A DNA stretch of 64,000 bases. Source: Phycomyces blakesleeanus NRRL 1555(-) (taxonomy: Eukaryota; Mucoromycota; Mucoromycetes; Mucorales; Phycomycetaceae). The notes below the pieces were generated by a model. The model worked only from the letters and a program-made list of their open reading frames with translations. It searched no databases and was not told the origin of the DNA. Shown in pieces: positions 1 to 15,353 of this stretch (its first letter is position 1; every line of letters starts with the position of its first letter). The stretch is taken from positions 833,054-897,053 of the forward strand of contig NW_017265137.1 in NCBI RefSeq assembly GCF_001638985.1. Reading direction: 5' to 3'. A program made the position numbers and the translations under genes.

Positions 1-3418
<3,418 letters not shown>

Positions 3419-3871
3419 TTTAACTAATTACAATCACAAAAAAAAACAGAAACTTAATGGCCTTTCTTATATCTTCGTAATGCTGCCTTTTGTATATAAC
3501 ATTCTAAAATATATAAATATTTATATATATATTTGCATTCTGTGCCTAGCATGATTCAAACTTGAATTCCCATGTAAGGAGAGCGAATAGATTAATAATT
3601 ACACTTACACTTACAATTACAATTACAATTACTTTTACTTTTACTTTCATTCTCTTCCTTCTCTTTGCTCTTTTTTATCGTGTCGTAATTTTACATTTGT
3701 GGTTACTATTTGTTGTTTATTATCATTATTTAATTTCATTTAAACAAGTAGCTTATAGCAATAATGGATAGTCTCTGATAATAATGAGCACGAATAAAAC
3801 TCTTGTTTTTTCAACCCGCTATTATTGTGGATATTTAGGTTTTTTTATTAGTAAAATTAAATATAATAAAA
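3419..3871. other. Convergent intergenic spacer, MCM6 / zinc-finger gene
   Basis: This 3' spacer between two convergent genes holds no gene. It contains an imperfect hexamer tandem tract (TTACAN/TTACTT type) at about 3599-3648. An AATAAA-type polyadenylation signal for MCM6 lies near 3793. Confidence 0.7.
3599..3648. repeat. Hexanucleotide tandem tract
   Basis: Successive six-base units of the form acttac, aattac and ttttac are repeated about eight times with drift. The tract lies in the 3' flank of MCM6 and has no coding role that I can see. Confidence 0.75.
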
Positions 3872-6009
3872 CTATACAGTATCAAAAACAGATGCTTTTT
3901 CAAGTGTGTCTGCAATAGCTTGTACAACTGCTTCATTAGCTATTGCGAGCGATGGCCACAACAAATCTGCGCAGTTAGTAAGCTGTAAGTTCAAGGCTCG
4001 GTTCCCAAGAATAGAGATAGAGGAACAGTCATCCACCATGAGATAAAGATCAAGAATATTCTGAAGGCAATCGTAGATTTCACCTTCTTCACAACGTTTT
4101 CGTAGTCTCAGAACATCATTCTTTTCCAAAGTACCTTGATAGCCTCCATCGAGTACGGCTAATGCCACTGTCTGAAATAGTTCGGATGCCACCCGGGCAT
4201 CCGAGTCCAGGGGGACCTTGTCACTGTCGGCATAAGTAAATATCGTATATGGGCGGGTAGGGTGGTCGTTCATCAACCTAGAAGTTGCTCGACACATAAT
4301 GTAGGTAGAGGGACAGTGGAAAAGCGATCGGAGGTTACGTAGTTGAGATAAAATAGCAAAGCCATAAAGTTGCTTTGATTCGCGGTTGTTGGCTATAATT
4401 TGGGCATCTTCAAAGGACTTTTTGTTGATATAGATTTTGATATTGCGTGCCAAATGCTTTGTCAAAACAAACTGTGAAAATGAAGGTCCTATTTCAGGCA
4501 TGCTCTTGCCATTAAGCATTACTCCAGAGGTAATATAGCCTCCAAATGTCTTGGTGCCAATCACGAGCGAGCGATTTTTGGCGTACATTGCGTAAGACAC
4601 ACACACGTTAGGGTATATTGAGTCAACTGGGGGCAGGGACGAAGCGCGTAGTGTTTCGTCTTTGAATATGTAGCGTTCACGGTGTACATCTTGCGAGATT
4701 GTTCTGCCGTACACTTCGATTGAATTGACTAGCATAGCTTGGCCAGTCTCGCTTTCAAGAAGTATAGCACCTGCAAACACCTGTGCACAAAAATATCTTA
4801 ATTGTGGTCCCATTAACCAGTCAGTGTTTAATAATTCGCAAATCTCTGAATTCAATTCAATGTAGGTTTCGGACTGCAGTGTATGGGCATAAGGACTGCT
4901 GTCGATGACATACGACAGAGAAGCGTCTAAATGTATCCCTTGCTGGGGTGTATCAGCGTCAAGTTCGTCTGTGCTGCTGATCTTTCTCTTCTTGGTTGGG
5001 TTTACTTCATGAAATGAAAAGTTTGAGTGAGTAGAGGACAGCCTTTCGATAACTTCATTGCTGACTAAACAATTTTCTTCATTCCCGTCCTGGTCTATCA
5101 AGGCTATTGGTTTTAAATCGAGTGCATCTATGAATTTGATGTGTCTTTTTGCTTCGTCTTGGCTTAGATGCATTACACCGCAGGCATGTAGAATGGCATG
5201 TTCGTAGCTTCGGTGGGACTGTTCGAGTGGTTCCAAAGTACTGGCTGCAGGACATTTAAGTGTTTGAGGTAGTCGTGCGTCCACCATGTCAAGTGTTGAT
5301 TCAATATCATCTCCATCTGGATTTTCGTCTTCGGTCGCTTCAATTTCGTCGTCATTGGATGAGTAAAGTGAGGCTGAAATAAATAAGTTTGTCAGCTTTG
5401 TTCTGATTCTTTTTTTTTTGGCCCTGAAGTCAAATCCATGTACAGAACTCCTCCAATAATATTTTATAGCGGATATATAGATATATAGATTTACAGATAC
5501 ATAGATATATACTCTGGTTTTGTATTATCGTTATTTTTGGCTTACAAGAATCTGCCCGTTGTGCTCCTTGGCAAATGTTCTTCTTTACATGTCGTCGAAA
5601 ACTACTCGATGTTGCATAACTTCCTCCACAAATACAGGGAAATGTACCATCCTCTCTACGATAGACAACTGTTGGTGCAGCTGTTCGTCAGGGGCAACAA
5701 GGTATTTATATATATATACATATATATACAAGATATATTTATGTCGATCGAAATAAAGCAAGTACCATACATATTTAAAGTAATAAAAAAAGGACCGTGT
5801 AAATAGCTGTTAGTTATAGAACCCATGTATATATAGAACAGATATATAGCTTTATTACCGCTGTATGGATAATTCACAGTAACTTTGGCTGAATGGTACT
5901 CTTTGGAATGTCCTTTGAGTTGAGAATGTCGAACAAAAATCACACCGCATTTCGAGCAATGGCATTGAAGTTCTGTCGGTTCTATCGGTTCGATTGGTTC
6001 GGTCGTCAT
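3872..6009 (-). CDS. Protein with two N-terminal zinc fingers and a large unknown domain
   Basis: I do not recognise the family. Exons on the minus strand are 6009-5859, 5680-5546 and 5373-3872, joining in phase to give 595 aa. The long last exon alone gives 471 aa from an internal ATG, but its frame is open upstream to a good AG acceptor, and two further exons add coherent zinc fingers. Finger 1, in exon 1, is a C2H2 type (CSKCG, then HSQLKGH and H). Finger 2, in exon 2, is a C2HC-like type (CICGG, SFRRHV, NIC). An acidic linker follows (DDEIEATEDENPDGDD), then a basic patch KKRK near residue 225 and about 350 residues of mixed alpha/beta composition with no motif I can name. A DNA- or RNA-associated nuclear role is inferred only from the fingers. 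The first Met is chosen at 6009; the frame stays open further upstream, so the true start could lie earlier. Confidence 0.7.
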
Positions 6010-8025
6010 TGTAGATGAATTAGATGAAGGAAGAGGGCCGTGAGTATCAAAACATGAATTTTCTCTCTTTTTTTTCTTTTTGAGAAAAAAAAAGAATCGG
6101 AAAAAACGGACTTGAAGAAAGGGGACTCGGTGTAGCCCTTGTCTGTCAAATGAACGGTTTATGTATGAATGAATTGGGTCAAATAATATACTCAATAAGA
6201 CAACTATCTTCAGGTTTTGATGACGTGGTCTTGGCCTCAATAGTAGGGGAGCAATTAATAGTAATATAGGTTGATGAAGATAGAGAAGGAGAGACCAAAG
6301 ATGAAGTCCCTCTTTTTTTTAAAAAAAAAGAATGAAATCTTATTTAATATCAGCTGAGTACCATGGTAACAAATTTAACGTGTTTGTGTGTAAGGAAAAA
6401 ATAAACGAATAGGGGACAGCTGAATAAAGTATTAGTACTCAGTTTATGTGGGGGTAAGACCAATTAATCCAAGGAGACCCTTTGCTAAAGATCGCCAAAT
6501 ATTTATATATATTTATATATGTTTTATTATTATCATTTATACTTATATTTATATGGTAGCAAAGTGCATTCCAGATCATTTTTATGCTACAAAAATATAT
6601 ATCATGTATTCTGTATATGTGTTATATATACATATAAATACCACCCAAGTAATAATAAAGAATACTCTATTGATGTTACACGTATTTTAGCTCTGATGTT
6701 CGGCTCTAAGAATATTCATATTTTGACACCTATTAAGTTTATGCATATTATTATTATTATTATTTTGGCATGTCTTTATATATTGCTGTCTTATCTGTAG
6801 TCTAATCATTTTTTTATCCATAATAAGCCTTATTTTATAGTATTGGCCATTTTTTGATTAACTATTATATATATTCCAACAATCATACCTTAAATCAATT
6901 AGCTTTATGGTTTTCTCCAACGTCAAAAGGTCATTATGTTTTATTCTAACGGTCCCCTTTACATGCAAAATACAGATAAATTATCTAGTTATTCTGGCTC
7001 TAATTGGATAGGTCATCAGGAATGACATTTATTTAAACTCAAGTATCAATCACAAGGTAGTGACAATATTGTCATAGGTATACTTGTGTACAATAAATAA
7101 CCATAAGGAACTTCTTTAAAGCCTTATACTAAGCTCGCCTTACTTTGAAGAGATCTACAGAATACCATATATACAGAATAAACTCGAATTCTAAACATGT
7201 GTAGCTAATTTTTTTTTAGACACTCATCTTTTGGACTATATTTGACACATTGGTTTCCAAAAAAATAATATTTAAGCTCCAAGATGGTATATCTAGCCTT
7301 ATTGTATGAATAGATACTTGAAGCTCATTCATATTACTTGCTTTATCTTGCTGAATTCTAGTATAGCTTATACACAGATCAAGCCTCAGGGCGCTCAGTA
7401 GAACTAAAACTCTGGTGATGCTTAAATCAAAAGTCAAAATGGTCTACGAGACTTCTGTACTCCTATTTTTTAGGCTAGAAAATGAAAGTGCCTGTATGAA
7501 TTGGCTATCATATTCTTAAATCTAGGACTTTACTATGATAAAGTTGGCTGCTAGCAGGTATGTACTCTTTGAAACTTTGTTTTTGGCTTGTTTCTACCAT
7601 TTTTATTCGTTTTCTTCCTATTAATCCGTTTAATTAACCGTAGGTTTATAGACGACAGACGATAGCTAAAATTATGTAAGAAAAAATTCAATACAATGTA
7701 ACAATTGCTACAGGAAATAATGCTTGTCGAAGGGTATGTTTTGACCTACTTTCTCATTTCAGATACTTGGGTTTTAATGATATTTATGTATCTTCGATCT
7801 CTCTACTAATTAATATTTCATTCATACACTGATACACTTCTTTTTCCTTTATACTGGGAAGATGTCTCTACGCTCGAGCTATAATAGATAGTGTTGGTAA
7901 TTGACTCTGTTTTTCATAAGTAATGGGACATTTATAAAAGATTTATATTTGACAGTTAAAATCTGAAACAGGCACAAAAATTCCTTTTATAGAGTCCTGT
8001 TTTTCTATATATATAAACGGGTAAT

Positions 8026-8459
8026 TAGAGAGGGTGTCTTCGAGCCTGAATTGCAAATGTTTGCAATTTTTTATTTTACGCGGCGAATTAAATTCCAATA
8101 CTTGTTTTGCAGATTTCATGGTGGAGGCCATTTAGTGAGCATTTGAAGCCAAAAGTTAGGTAATCCCTGATTTTTTACTTCAAATGCTCACTAAATTTCT
8201 AGTAAAAATTGGGCTTATTTTTCCCACTTCAAAACAAAATGTATGATAGCCAGTAACCTCTTCTTCATACTTACTTAATAAAATAGGCCTTGGAAAGTCA
8301 AGTTTATTAAGGTCTATTTCCTCTAAATTTCTTAGTATCAATGTTTTCAACTTATAATATTCATAACTGTGTCTGAGCTTTATTCTTATTTTTGATTGGG
8401 TTTTACAAATAATTATTTTTTAGTCATCTTGAAATTATCATAACTCGACACCCTCTCTA
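8026..8459. mobile_element. MITE-like element, 13-bp inverted ends with TA flanks
   Basis: The sequence tagagagggtgtc at 8026-8038 is perfectly inverted at 8447-8459. If the outer TA is the duplicated target, the element is about 430 bp with 11-bp terminal repeats. This fits a non-autonomous Tc1/mariner or pogo-class element, which insert at TA. It has no coding capacity. It contains an internal 19-bp perfect hairpin at 8130-8196. Class assignment is inference. Confidence 0.5.
8130..8196. repeat. Perfect 19-bp inverted repeat (hairpin)
   Basis: Arm 8130-8148 (atttagtgagcatttgaag) is the exact reverse complement of 8178-8196, with a 29-base loop. It lies inside the 8026-8459 element. Confidence 0.85.
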
Positions 8460-9083
8460 TTTTTTTTTTGAATTTCTCATTTGATAAAAATTGCATTTAT
8501 ATATATCCTATGTACGAGACAAATGTCATAGGGACTGCATGTAAATATATTTACTCTGCCCTACTCTACACTGGATCTGATCTATAGTCCTTCCTAATAA
8601 AGTATCATAGAGATACCAGATTACTACAAGATTTTACCTTGAAATAATAATAATAATTAAATTTGATGGGATATACTAGTAGGCTCGGGAAACCTTGGCT
8701 ACCTTTGTAATGTAGTATTGTTGTCTACTGAGTTAATGACACAGTAACAAATGCCTAGGCTGCAGACATTAGCAATTAAAAGAAATTCTTAATTCAATAG
8801 AAATATTTAAATAATAAGAATAAATTAATCGGAATACAAACGTGCTTTTCATTTCATCAAAAAAAATACTGATTCGGAAATAACATTTAATAATTAACTT
8901 CACATGCGTCCTGACGATCTTGTTCTACCGGGAAAAAAAAGCGCCTCATATACAGTTTTATTAGCTAGTTTTATTTATTTATTTGTAATAAAAAGTTATT
9001 TCTCGTTGTTGTATATTGGCGTTTTATTATTTTCGTATAAAGATAAATACAAGTGAAGCTTAGGAAAGGTATTTATTTTCATT

Positions 9084-10628
9084 CTATTTAGGTCTACATC
9101 CACAAGCTCTTGCTTGACTGGTTTGATTAAACACCACATCTTTAAGAACCTGAGAAAGCAAGCCATGAACAGCCTCGACTGAGATCTTTGTACTAATATA
9201 TATATATATAAAATATTAATTAAGAGGTCTAAATACATTAACTTTGATTTTATCGTTATTCTTACCTATCCTTGGTAACTTTTCCAAGTTGACTCTCATC
9301 ATTTTTCTTTCTGTCTCCATAATATCCTCCCATACGCCCAGTCATACTACTGTTAGTTTTCTTGAGCTTCTCTGCTAAATCAGTCATCTGTCTAGTAGAA
9401 TACTCTCGATTCTAAATAAATAGATAATATTATTGTTATATATCAGAAAAATCCATAAACAACAAGGGGATAGTCTTACTGTCAGAAGAGGGGATTGAGA
9501 CAATGTATTAACCCAGTATTTGTTCCATAGAACTTCTAGCAAATGACTATCCAAAGATGATTTGAAATGGGTGATCTCCAAAGGATAATAACTATAATAT
9601 TTTACCAAAAAGAAAATATAAAGGATAGAAGTATAGCTTAGTACATTATACATCATAAAAATAAGACTTTAGATTATACATACGACTTAGCATGGACACC
9701 AAAGTCTTCGATCTTATCCAGTGGAATTGTCTGGTACTCTGAAGGGTCATCATTTTTAGGTTTATAGCCCTTGATAAAAAAAATGCAAGTATAATTTATA
9801 TACACGGATGTTCTGTATTTTCTCTATTTATTTTTTTACCTTTGGGTATGTTCGAAAAGCACCAATATCCACTTTTCCAGCAGACATGGTACGATTGGGG
9901 TCAATCTATTGTAATTATTAGAATATGTTTTAGTGATTGCCGATTGCATACAAACAATATAGAAATTTTATTTACCACAACTGCGACCCAGGGCTCTTGG
10001 TATTGTTGATTAAGCATCTGAGTGCTTACATCGATTCCAGATAGCCAACACCCATAGCCAGGGTGAGAATGATACCACCCAATCGCATTCTCTAGCCGGC
10101 CGGCTTCTTTGGCTCTCTCCATGTATGTAACCATGTACTCATACGCTTCACTCTGGGCATTAACTCTGGTTTCTGTACCTTCAACAGGAAGTGCAAATGC
10201 ATCCATAATGTACATTGTGTTTCCTTGAACTTTGCCTTGCATTAAACCCATAATTTCAATGTTGCCTCCGGAACGCGCATGCATCACCTAATTAAATAAT
10301 AGTAGAATGATCTTAACACGCATTCAATTATTTTAATTTCAATAAAAGATCATTTACCATTTTGATGAGAGCAATGGCAGATATCTTTACATATTTGTAG
10401 TGGTTTGGGCTATATGGGTTATACTTTAATAAGATATAGATATAGATATGTTGCTAAAAAAACAAGATATTTGATGTCTTCTTTCTTTTACTTTGTCTTC
10501 CACGGTTGCTGCGCGACATTATCTTTATCGAGCTGTGCATCATAATAGTAAATCTGGTCTTTGGCAGGATCTACCGTTTGGATGTTGTTTTCCAATTCCC
10601 AATTTTTACGTGCATTCTCGGCATCCAT
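9084..10628 (-). CDS. CSN5: COP9 signalosome subunit 5 (JAMM deneddylase)
   Basis: This is the catalytic metalloprotease of the COP9 signalosome, which removes NEDD8 from cullins. Exons on the minus strand are 10628-10492, 10409-10358, 10287-9976, 9905-9840, 9769-9684, 9591-9480, 9411-9266 and 9192-9084, giving 339 aa, the usual CSN5 length. The MPN+/JAMM zinc motif is intact in exon 3: upstream Glu in the MGLMQG segment (EIMG), then [14 protein letters not shown] (HxH, ten residues, D). The conserved segments GTETRVNAQ and WNKYWVNTL are also present. The last acceptor was placed at 9193-9194 because the alternative 7 bases on breaks the frame and loses the [12 protein letters not shown] helix. 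The gene is divergent from the dysferlin-domain gene. Confidence 0.95.
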
Positions 10629-11471
10629 TGTGAATGCTTTGACACAGCGTGGACAGAGGTGGGAAAGAAAAGCTGGTATGTCTCAACAAGCATAAAATAG
10701 CAGTCGCACAAGGTAAGCGAAATACGTCAGACGAACTTAGTAAACGTACAAAATAAAATAAAATGAGAGATGGGGTAATAAGGAGTAAGAGGCAGAAAGT
10801 TAAAAAAAAAAACATAAAGTCCTGATAAGACTATTCTATGCGCGAAAGGTTATTGAATACGTTTACTGCTGAAATGATGCTTTTAATAACAGATCGTGCT
10901 TTTCTTATAATATTGTTGGTATTCTTTATTAAAAGTAAATTAATTGGAATTGATCGATATCAAGGGGAACGTTCGATAGGTGTATGTGGTTAATTTGCTA
11001 GTAATATTATTATTTTTTTTGAGATAAATAGGAGCGCAATATTGTACTCTGTCTTGGTTTGCACTTGAACAGTGCGTGATATCAAACTACTGTCTGTGTT
11101 TATGAAGCACTTTATTGAAAGCGGAATATATTTTACTTAAAAGAGTTAACAGTACATAGGGGTCAATCATAGGCTGAGTATTGGGGCCTGGTATCTTGTG
11201 CTTGTTCACAGCACATATTGCACCTGAAAATAAGAATTTATTCCTCTCCATTTACACTTTATCTGTTTGACCATATATTTATATATTTATATATTTATAT
11301 ATCTTATTTGCTCTTGCATGAGACAAATAAACACCACATTTTGGCACGAGGGTTTTGCTTGAAGCAATTGAACTTTTGGTTTACAGACTCCGAATACGAC
11401 CAAAGGTAGTCAAATAGCCGTCTTATGCATGCCCAGAAGCATGTGACAGACGCTTCTCTTCCCCTCTTTTG
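10629..11471. promoter_or_regulatory. Divergent intergenic region, CSN5 / dysferlin-domain gene
   Basis: This 843-bp region separates two divergently transcribed genes, so it must carry both promoters. It is AT-rich and includes a short tattta/tatatt tandem tract at about 11272-11301. I found no clearly assignable factor site. Confidence 0.5.
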
Positions 11472-13038
11472 ATGTCTCCAACATCTGACAAAGTCCCTCA
11501 TGAAGAGGGCATTCCAAACTTCTCCTCTCCTTACAGCGTTGATACCATTGACCAGATACCCACACCTCTCCTTAGTGCTCTTGTCTCTCTCGGTCCACTT
11601 GTTCAAATAACTGCCACACTTGTAAAGGTCATTACATGGCAGACATCTCATTCCCTTTCTGTATTGGCTATTCTTGCTTGGATTGTTACCTGTATCTGGA
11701 CACGTACCGTTCTCCAGTGTCTGCCTGTGTTATTACTGGTCAAGCTAGCAAGCGATTGGTTCAGAATACGCACTCGCCAGGCACGACGTCTAACCCTTGA
11801 CCGAAAAAAGAAGAGCAGATTACTCAGGAGGGTAAAGTCTAAGAAAACTCAGTCCTCAGAAGAAGAAGATTCCCCTGAACAACCTCAAGAAGAAGACGAA
11901 GAAGTCCTGAAGCGGAAGGTACTCGATGACGAAATATCGCTGGACGATACACTGCAGAATATAATCACTATCCAGGCCTGGGTGGTCGAGATCCAACATT
12001 CCCTTAAAAATGTTCTGATTTACCTCGATGGTACCCAGTCCGAATGTATTGTAACCGTGCTGAGTGTTCTCCTGTATGCTTGGCCTGTGTGGGCTTTCTT
12101 TCTTTGGTGGTTGGGCGTATCTGTCTTTGTTGGATTTGTCGGAGCTCTCTTGATCGCCTATCCTTCTCCCATGTTTCAAGTGGCTATCCAGAGCCTCAAA
12201 GATAACAGAATGTTGTACCATGCAGCCGTATCTTTGTATGCCTATTCAGTAGCTCTTGTTGTTTCTTGTCGTCTGTTAAGACCTGTCTTTAAGCCGAATA
12301 AGGGAATCATAGCACGGCTGTCTGACTGGGTCAAGCAGTTAATCGGAAGAGCTAATAATGAGAAGCAAAAAGCATTCGGTCAGATGGCTCCTGTTGATGC
12401 TGAAATTGTCGAGAAACCTTCTTCAAAGAGCGAAATGGTATTCCAGTTTGAGGTCTTTGAGAATCAGGTATGAAGAGGTTTACTGTTAGCTTTAATTTTA
12501 ATCTTAATTTTCATCTATATGCTTTACGAAATATAACTGATAAAATATGTATTCTGGGGAACAATAGAGATGGTGGCTTGGTATGGGTTGGACTACGAAT
12601 ATGATGCCTAGTGAGCGTACAGCCTGGTAAGCATGAGAGCAGCAACTCTTGAACATTGAAAGAGGCATCCAAATAAAATGTGTGCTCATCCATCTTGTGC
12701 TTAGGACCGACAACCAGTTGATGCCTATCTTGTCTAAAGAGAAGTTTGACCTTCCAGAGCCAACCGAGGCTAATCCTACAATGCGTGTGATTACCAGCAA
12801 ATCCTGGAGTTGGGCTGACTCAGAATGGTGGGTAGATATGACCAAAGAGTTGGATGGAAAGATTGATCGGAATGGGTGGGCCTATGGCAACAATGCCTGG
12901 CACCTCTTTACTTCCTCTCCCGGTCTGGGCACATATACCCGCCGTCGTCGCTGGTGCCGCCGTGCACGCCTCATCGAACGTCACACTTCTCCCTTGCAAC
13001 GAAAAACCTATGCAAGCGGGGAATGGATTAAAGAATGA
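11472..13038 (+). CDS. Peroxin/dysferlin-domain membrane protein (Pex24/Pex30-like)
   Basis: The protein resembles fungal Pex24/Pex28-Pex32 proteins, ER and peroxisome membrane proteins that control peroxisome number and ER-peroxisome contact. Exons are 11472-12467, 12568-12626 and 12705-13038, giving 462 aa. The N-terminal half is a reticulon-like membrane region with several hydrophobic segments (about residues 35-100 and 190-280) split by a very acidic, lysine-rich loop (EEEDSPEQPQEEDEE). The C-terminal half has the dysferlin halves: FENQRWWLGMGW at the exon 1/2 junction, WSWADSEWWVDM, DRNGWAYG, and RRRRWCRRARL near the end. The short exon 2 is essential; without it the WWLGMGW motif is lost. 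The first Met is at 11472. Which of the five yeast paralogues it corresponds to cannot be decided here. Confidence 0.87.
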
Positions 13039-13222
13039 TATACTCATTACGTCTTGCCAATGCACTTGTCCAGAAATGGATTTTCTCTTATGTTGTCTAT
13101 CATATTTCTTTTAGCTAGTATAAAACTATGCAAGCATTTCTTGTAATAAACTTTTCTTCTTTCATTGCTCAAAAATAATATATTATTTTTATAAATTTTC
13201 AATTGCAAATCAATAATTTACT

Positions 13223-14009
13223 ATGCTCAAACGTATGTTTTTTAACCGCCTAGGCATTAATGAAAAGGCCGAGCAATACCGTCCTAAAGGATCTGCAAAG
13301 GTCACTTCTATTGAGAAACGCTACCCATATCTTCACTACACCACTCCACACAAAACACTGAACGACAAGCAAGAGAAGAAGAAGCTAGCAAAGGTCAAGC
13401 AGATTGCCAACTGGCTTGATAACGCAGTTCCAGGCTCACCTGTTCCACTAGGAATTGACTCTCTTTTGGTATGAGACATCGCAAAAAAAAAATTGGATTT
13501 CAAGTACTAATCTTGATTTATCACAGAGCTTTATTCCATTTATTGGAGGCTTCTTGGGTTCCATACTTGCAATGTACCAAAGTAAGATAACTAATATTTA
13601 TTAAACTCTTTTATTAAATACAATCAAATCTAGTCTATTTGTCTACCCAGTTTGGTATCCCACTATGGCTTCTTTTCCGTATGCTACTCAATGTGCTTCT
13701 TGGTAATTATTTGATTTGACATAAAGTTAGCCAAGTTATATCGAGACTTACTTGCCAAATTTATGCTTAGATTTCATGATCGGCATAATTCCTATCATTG
13801 GTGGCTTTTTGGACATGTTTTACAAAGCCAATTTATGGAATGCAGAGGCTCTGGAGGATTGGTTGGCACATCCAGGACCTATACTTGATCCTGTTACTGG
13901 ATCAAGTGCAGCAGTAGCAACTCAAATTACCTGGCGCCAGTTGACTCATGATGCATTGCACATATTCCATTCAATGGTCCCATTTATTTCTCCTGCGAAT
14001 AAGTCATGA
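13223..14009 (+). CDS. DUF4112 family membrane protein
   Basis: This is a small membrane protein of the DUF4112 family, whose function is unknown. Exons are 13223-13468, 13527-13581, 13634-13702 and 13771-14009, giving 202 aa. The N-terminus is basic and soluble (KQEKKKLAKVKQIANWLDNAV). Two related hydrophobic repeats follow, each with a pattern like SFIPFIGGFLGSILA and IIPIIGGFLDMFYKAN, the hallmark of the family. The C-terminus ends in a short hydrophilic tail. It lies tandem to, and 184 bp after, the dysferlin-domain gene, but each gene should have its own promoter. Confidence 0.85.
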
Positions 14010-15353
14010 ATGGGGCTGTACGTACAACGAACGATGTAAATTAGTGTACGAGTATAGTAGCTTTATAAACATGTATATAGAGAAAAGATTTTTTTAAAGA
14101 AAAAACAAAAAAAGAAGACATATGTGTAGTTGAGTAATTAAAATATTCAAATATTGAAATGTAATGTTGATGTTAATAAATCCTCTTCTATTTTGACTGA
14201 CGCTTGTAGCAGAAAATTAATTATTTGATGAGTATTTGTAGACTCCAGATTTAGATTAAGCCACTTCCACTAAGGATCGATAGCAAAGAATGTTTTGTTA
14301 ATTAGAAAATCTACAATATATTTAATTATGAGCATGTTATTATAATAGAGCACTGGTTTCGTCTGTGGGTGTAATAATATTTGTGAACCAGTTAAACAAA
14401 ATTTTCGCGTTTTGATTGGTGAGACTTACAGTAAGTTAGTGTTAATATTTTTACAAAGGAGAAAGAAGATTGGTTACTGCACTTTGTTTTCAACTTCATT
14501 TTAAAAACGAATGTTACCTAATTTTCATGTGAGATATTACACCTACATAATTATTCTAAGAGAGTATTAAGATCAAATCTCGATTAGAATATTGTGTTAG
14601 GGTAGACTATATGGCACTACATGTTTACCGTAATTATCTATCTGTATTGTGCAAGCCTAGCAAATACAGTATTAGTATAGAATATTTTAACGAATTTTCC
14701 AGATCATAAAAATAACAAAACAAAAAACTTTAGAGTTTCCCGACTTAACCAAGCGGTGTTGTTTTTGCCGCCCTGTATTTAATAAATCAAAGGGTTTATG
14801 GTAACGTTTAAGGGACTTTACCTACAGGAAACCTCAAGTCTGCCTTACGAGCCTGCTTTATGATTTAATATAGAGGAATACCATATTTGAGAGCTATAAA
14901 GCTATTCGTCTAGAGTGTCAAAAAGACATACACGCACACTGTATTTTTTTTCTAGTATTATTTACAGACACATTTTCATTTGCTTTGGGAAAGAAACAAA
15001 TCGGTGTCTTAACATATGTACTATTGAAAGGCCTATGCACCACAGCCCTTTCATTTTTTGATCTGATTTTTATCTCACGCCCAATAGAATATGTACCGTA
15101 GACAGTATCCATTGGCTCACCTTATAAAAAAGAAAGAAAGAAATCAAATAGGTTTTTAAGTTGGGCTTCCAAAGCATCCGAGAGGTTCTAATCGGTTTTA
15201 TTTTATTTTTAATTCTTGAATCGCTGTTAATATTTTGGTTACTTCAAAAAATTTCTTGAATGTAAAAATATCTATATATATATATATAGATGTATGAAGT
15301 TTTGGCTTCCTATTCTCCTTGTTTTCTCTTTACAACATTAAAATATTAGAACT
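14010..15353. other. AT-rich intergenic region, 1.3 kb
   Basis: No gene is supported. The region holds the 3' end of the DUF4112 gene and the promoter of the transporter gene. It includes a TA microsatellite at about 15272-15288. The minus-strand ORF at 14918-15112 has no recognisable features. Confidence 0.6.

Larger units (their letters stand above)
6010..9083. other. 3 kb AT-rich intergenic region
   Basis: No supportable gene is present. The region is AT-rich with poly-A/T palindromes (for example 6312-6330), short TA microsatellites and a MITE-like inverted-repeat element at 8026-8459. Short ORFs here (for example minus strand 7216-7437 and 7943-8131) show no recognisable motif. Confidence 0.65.
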
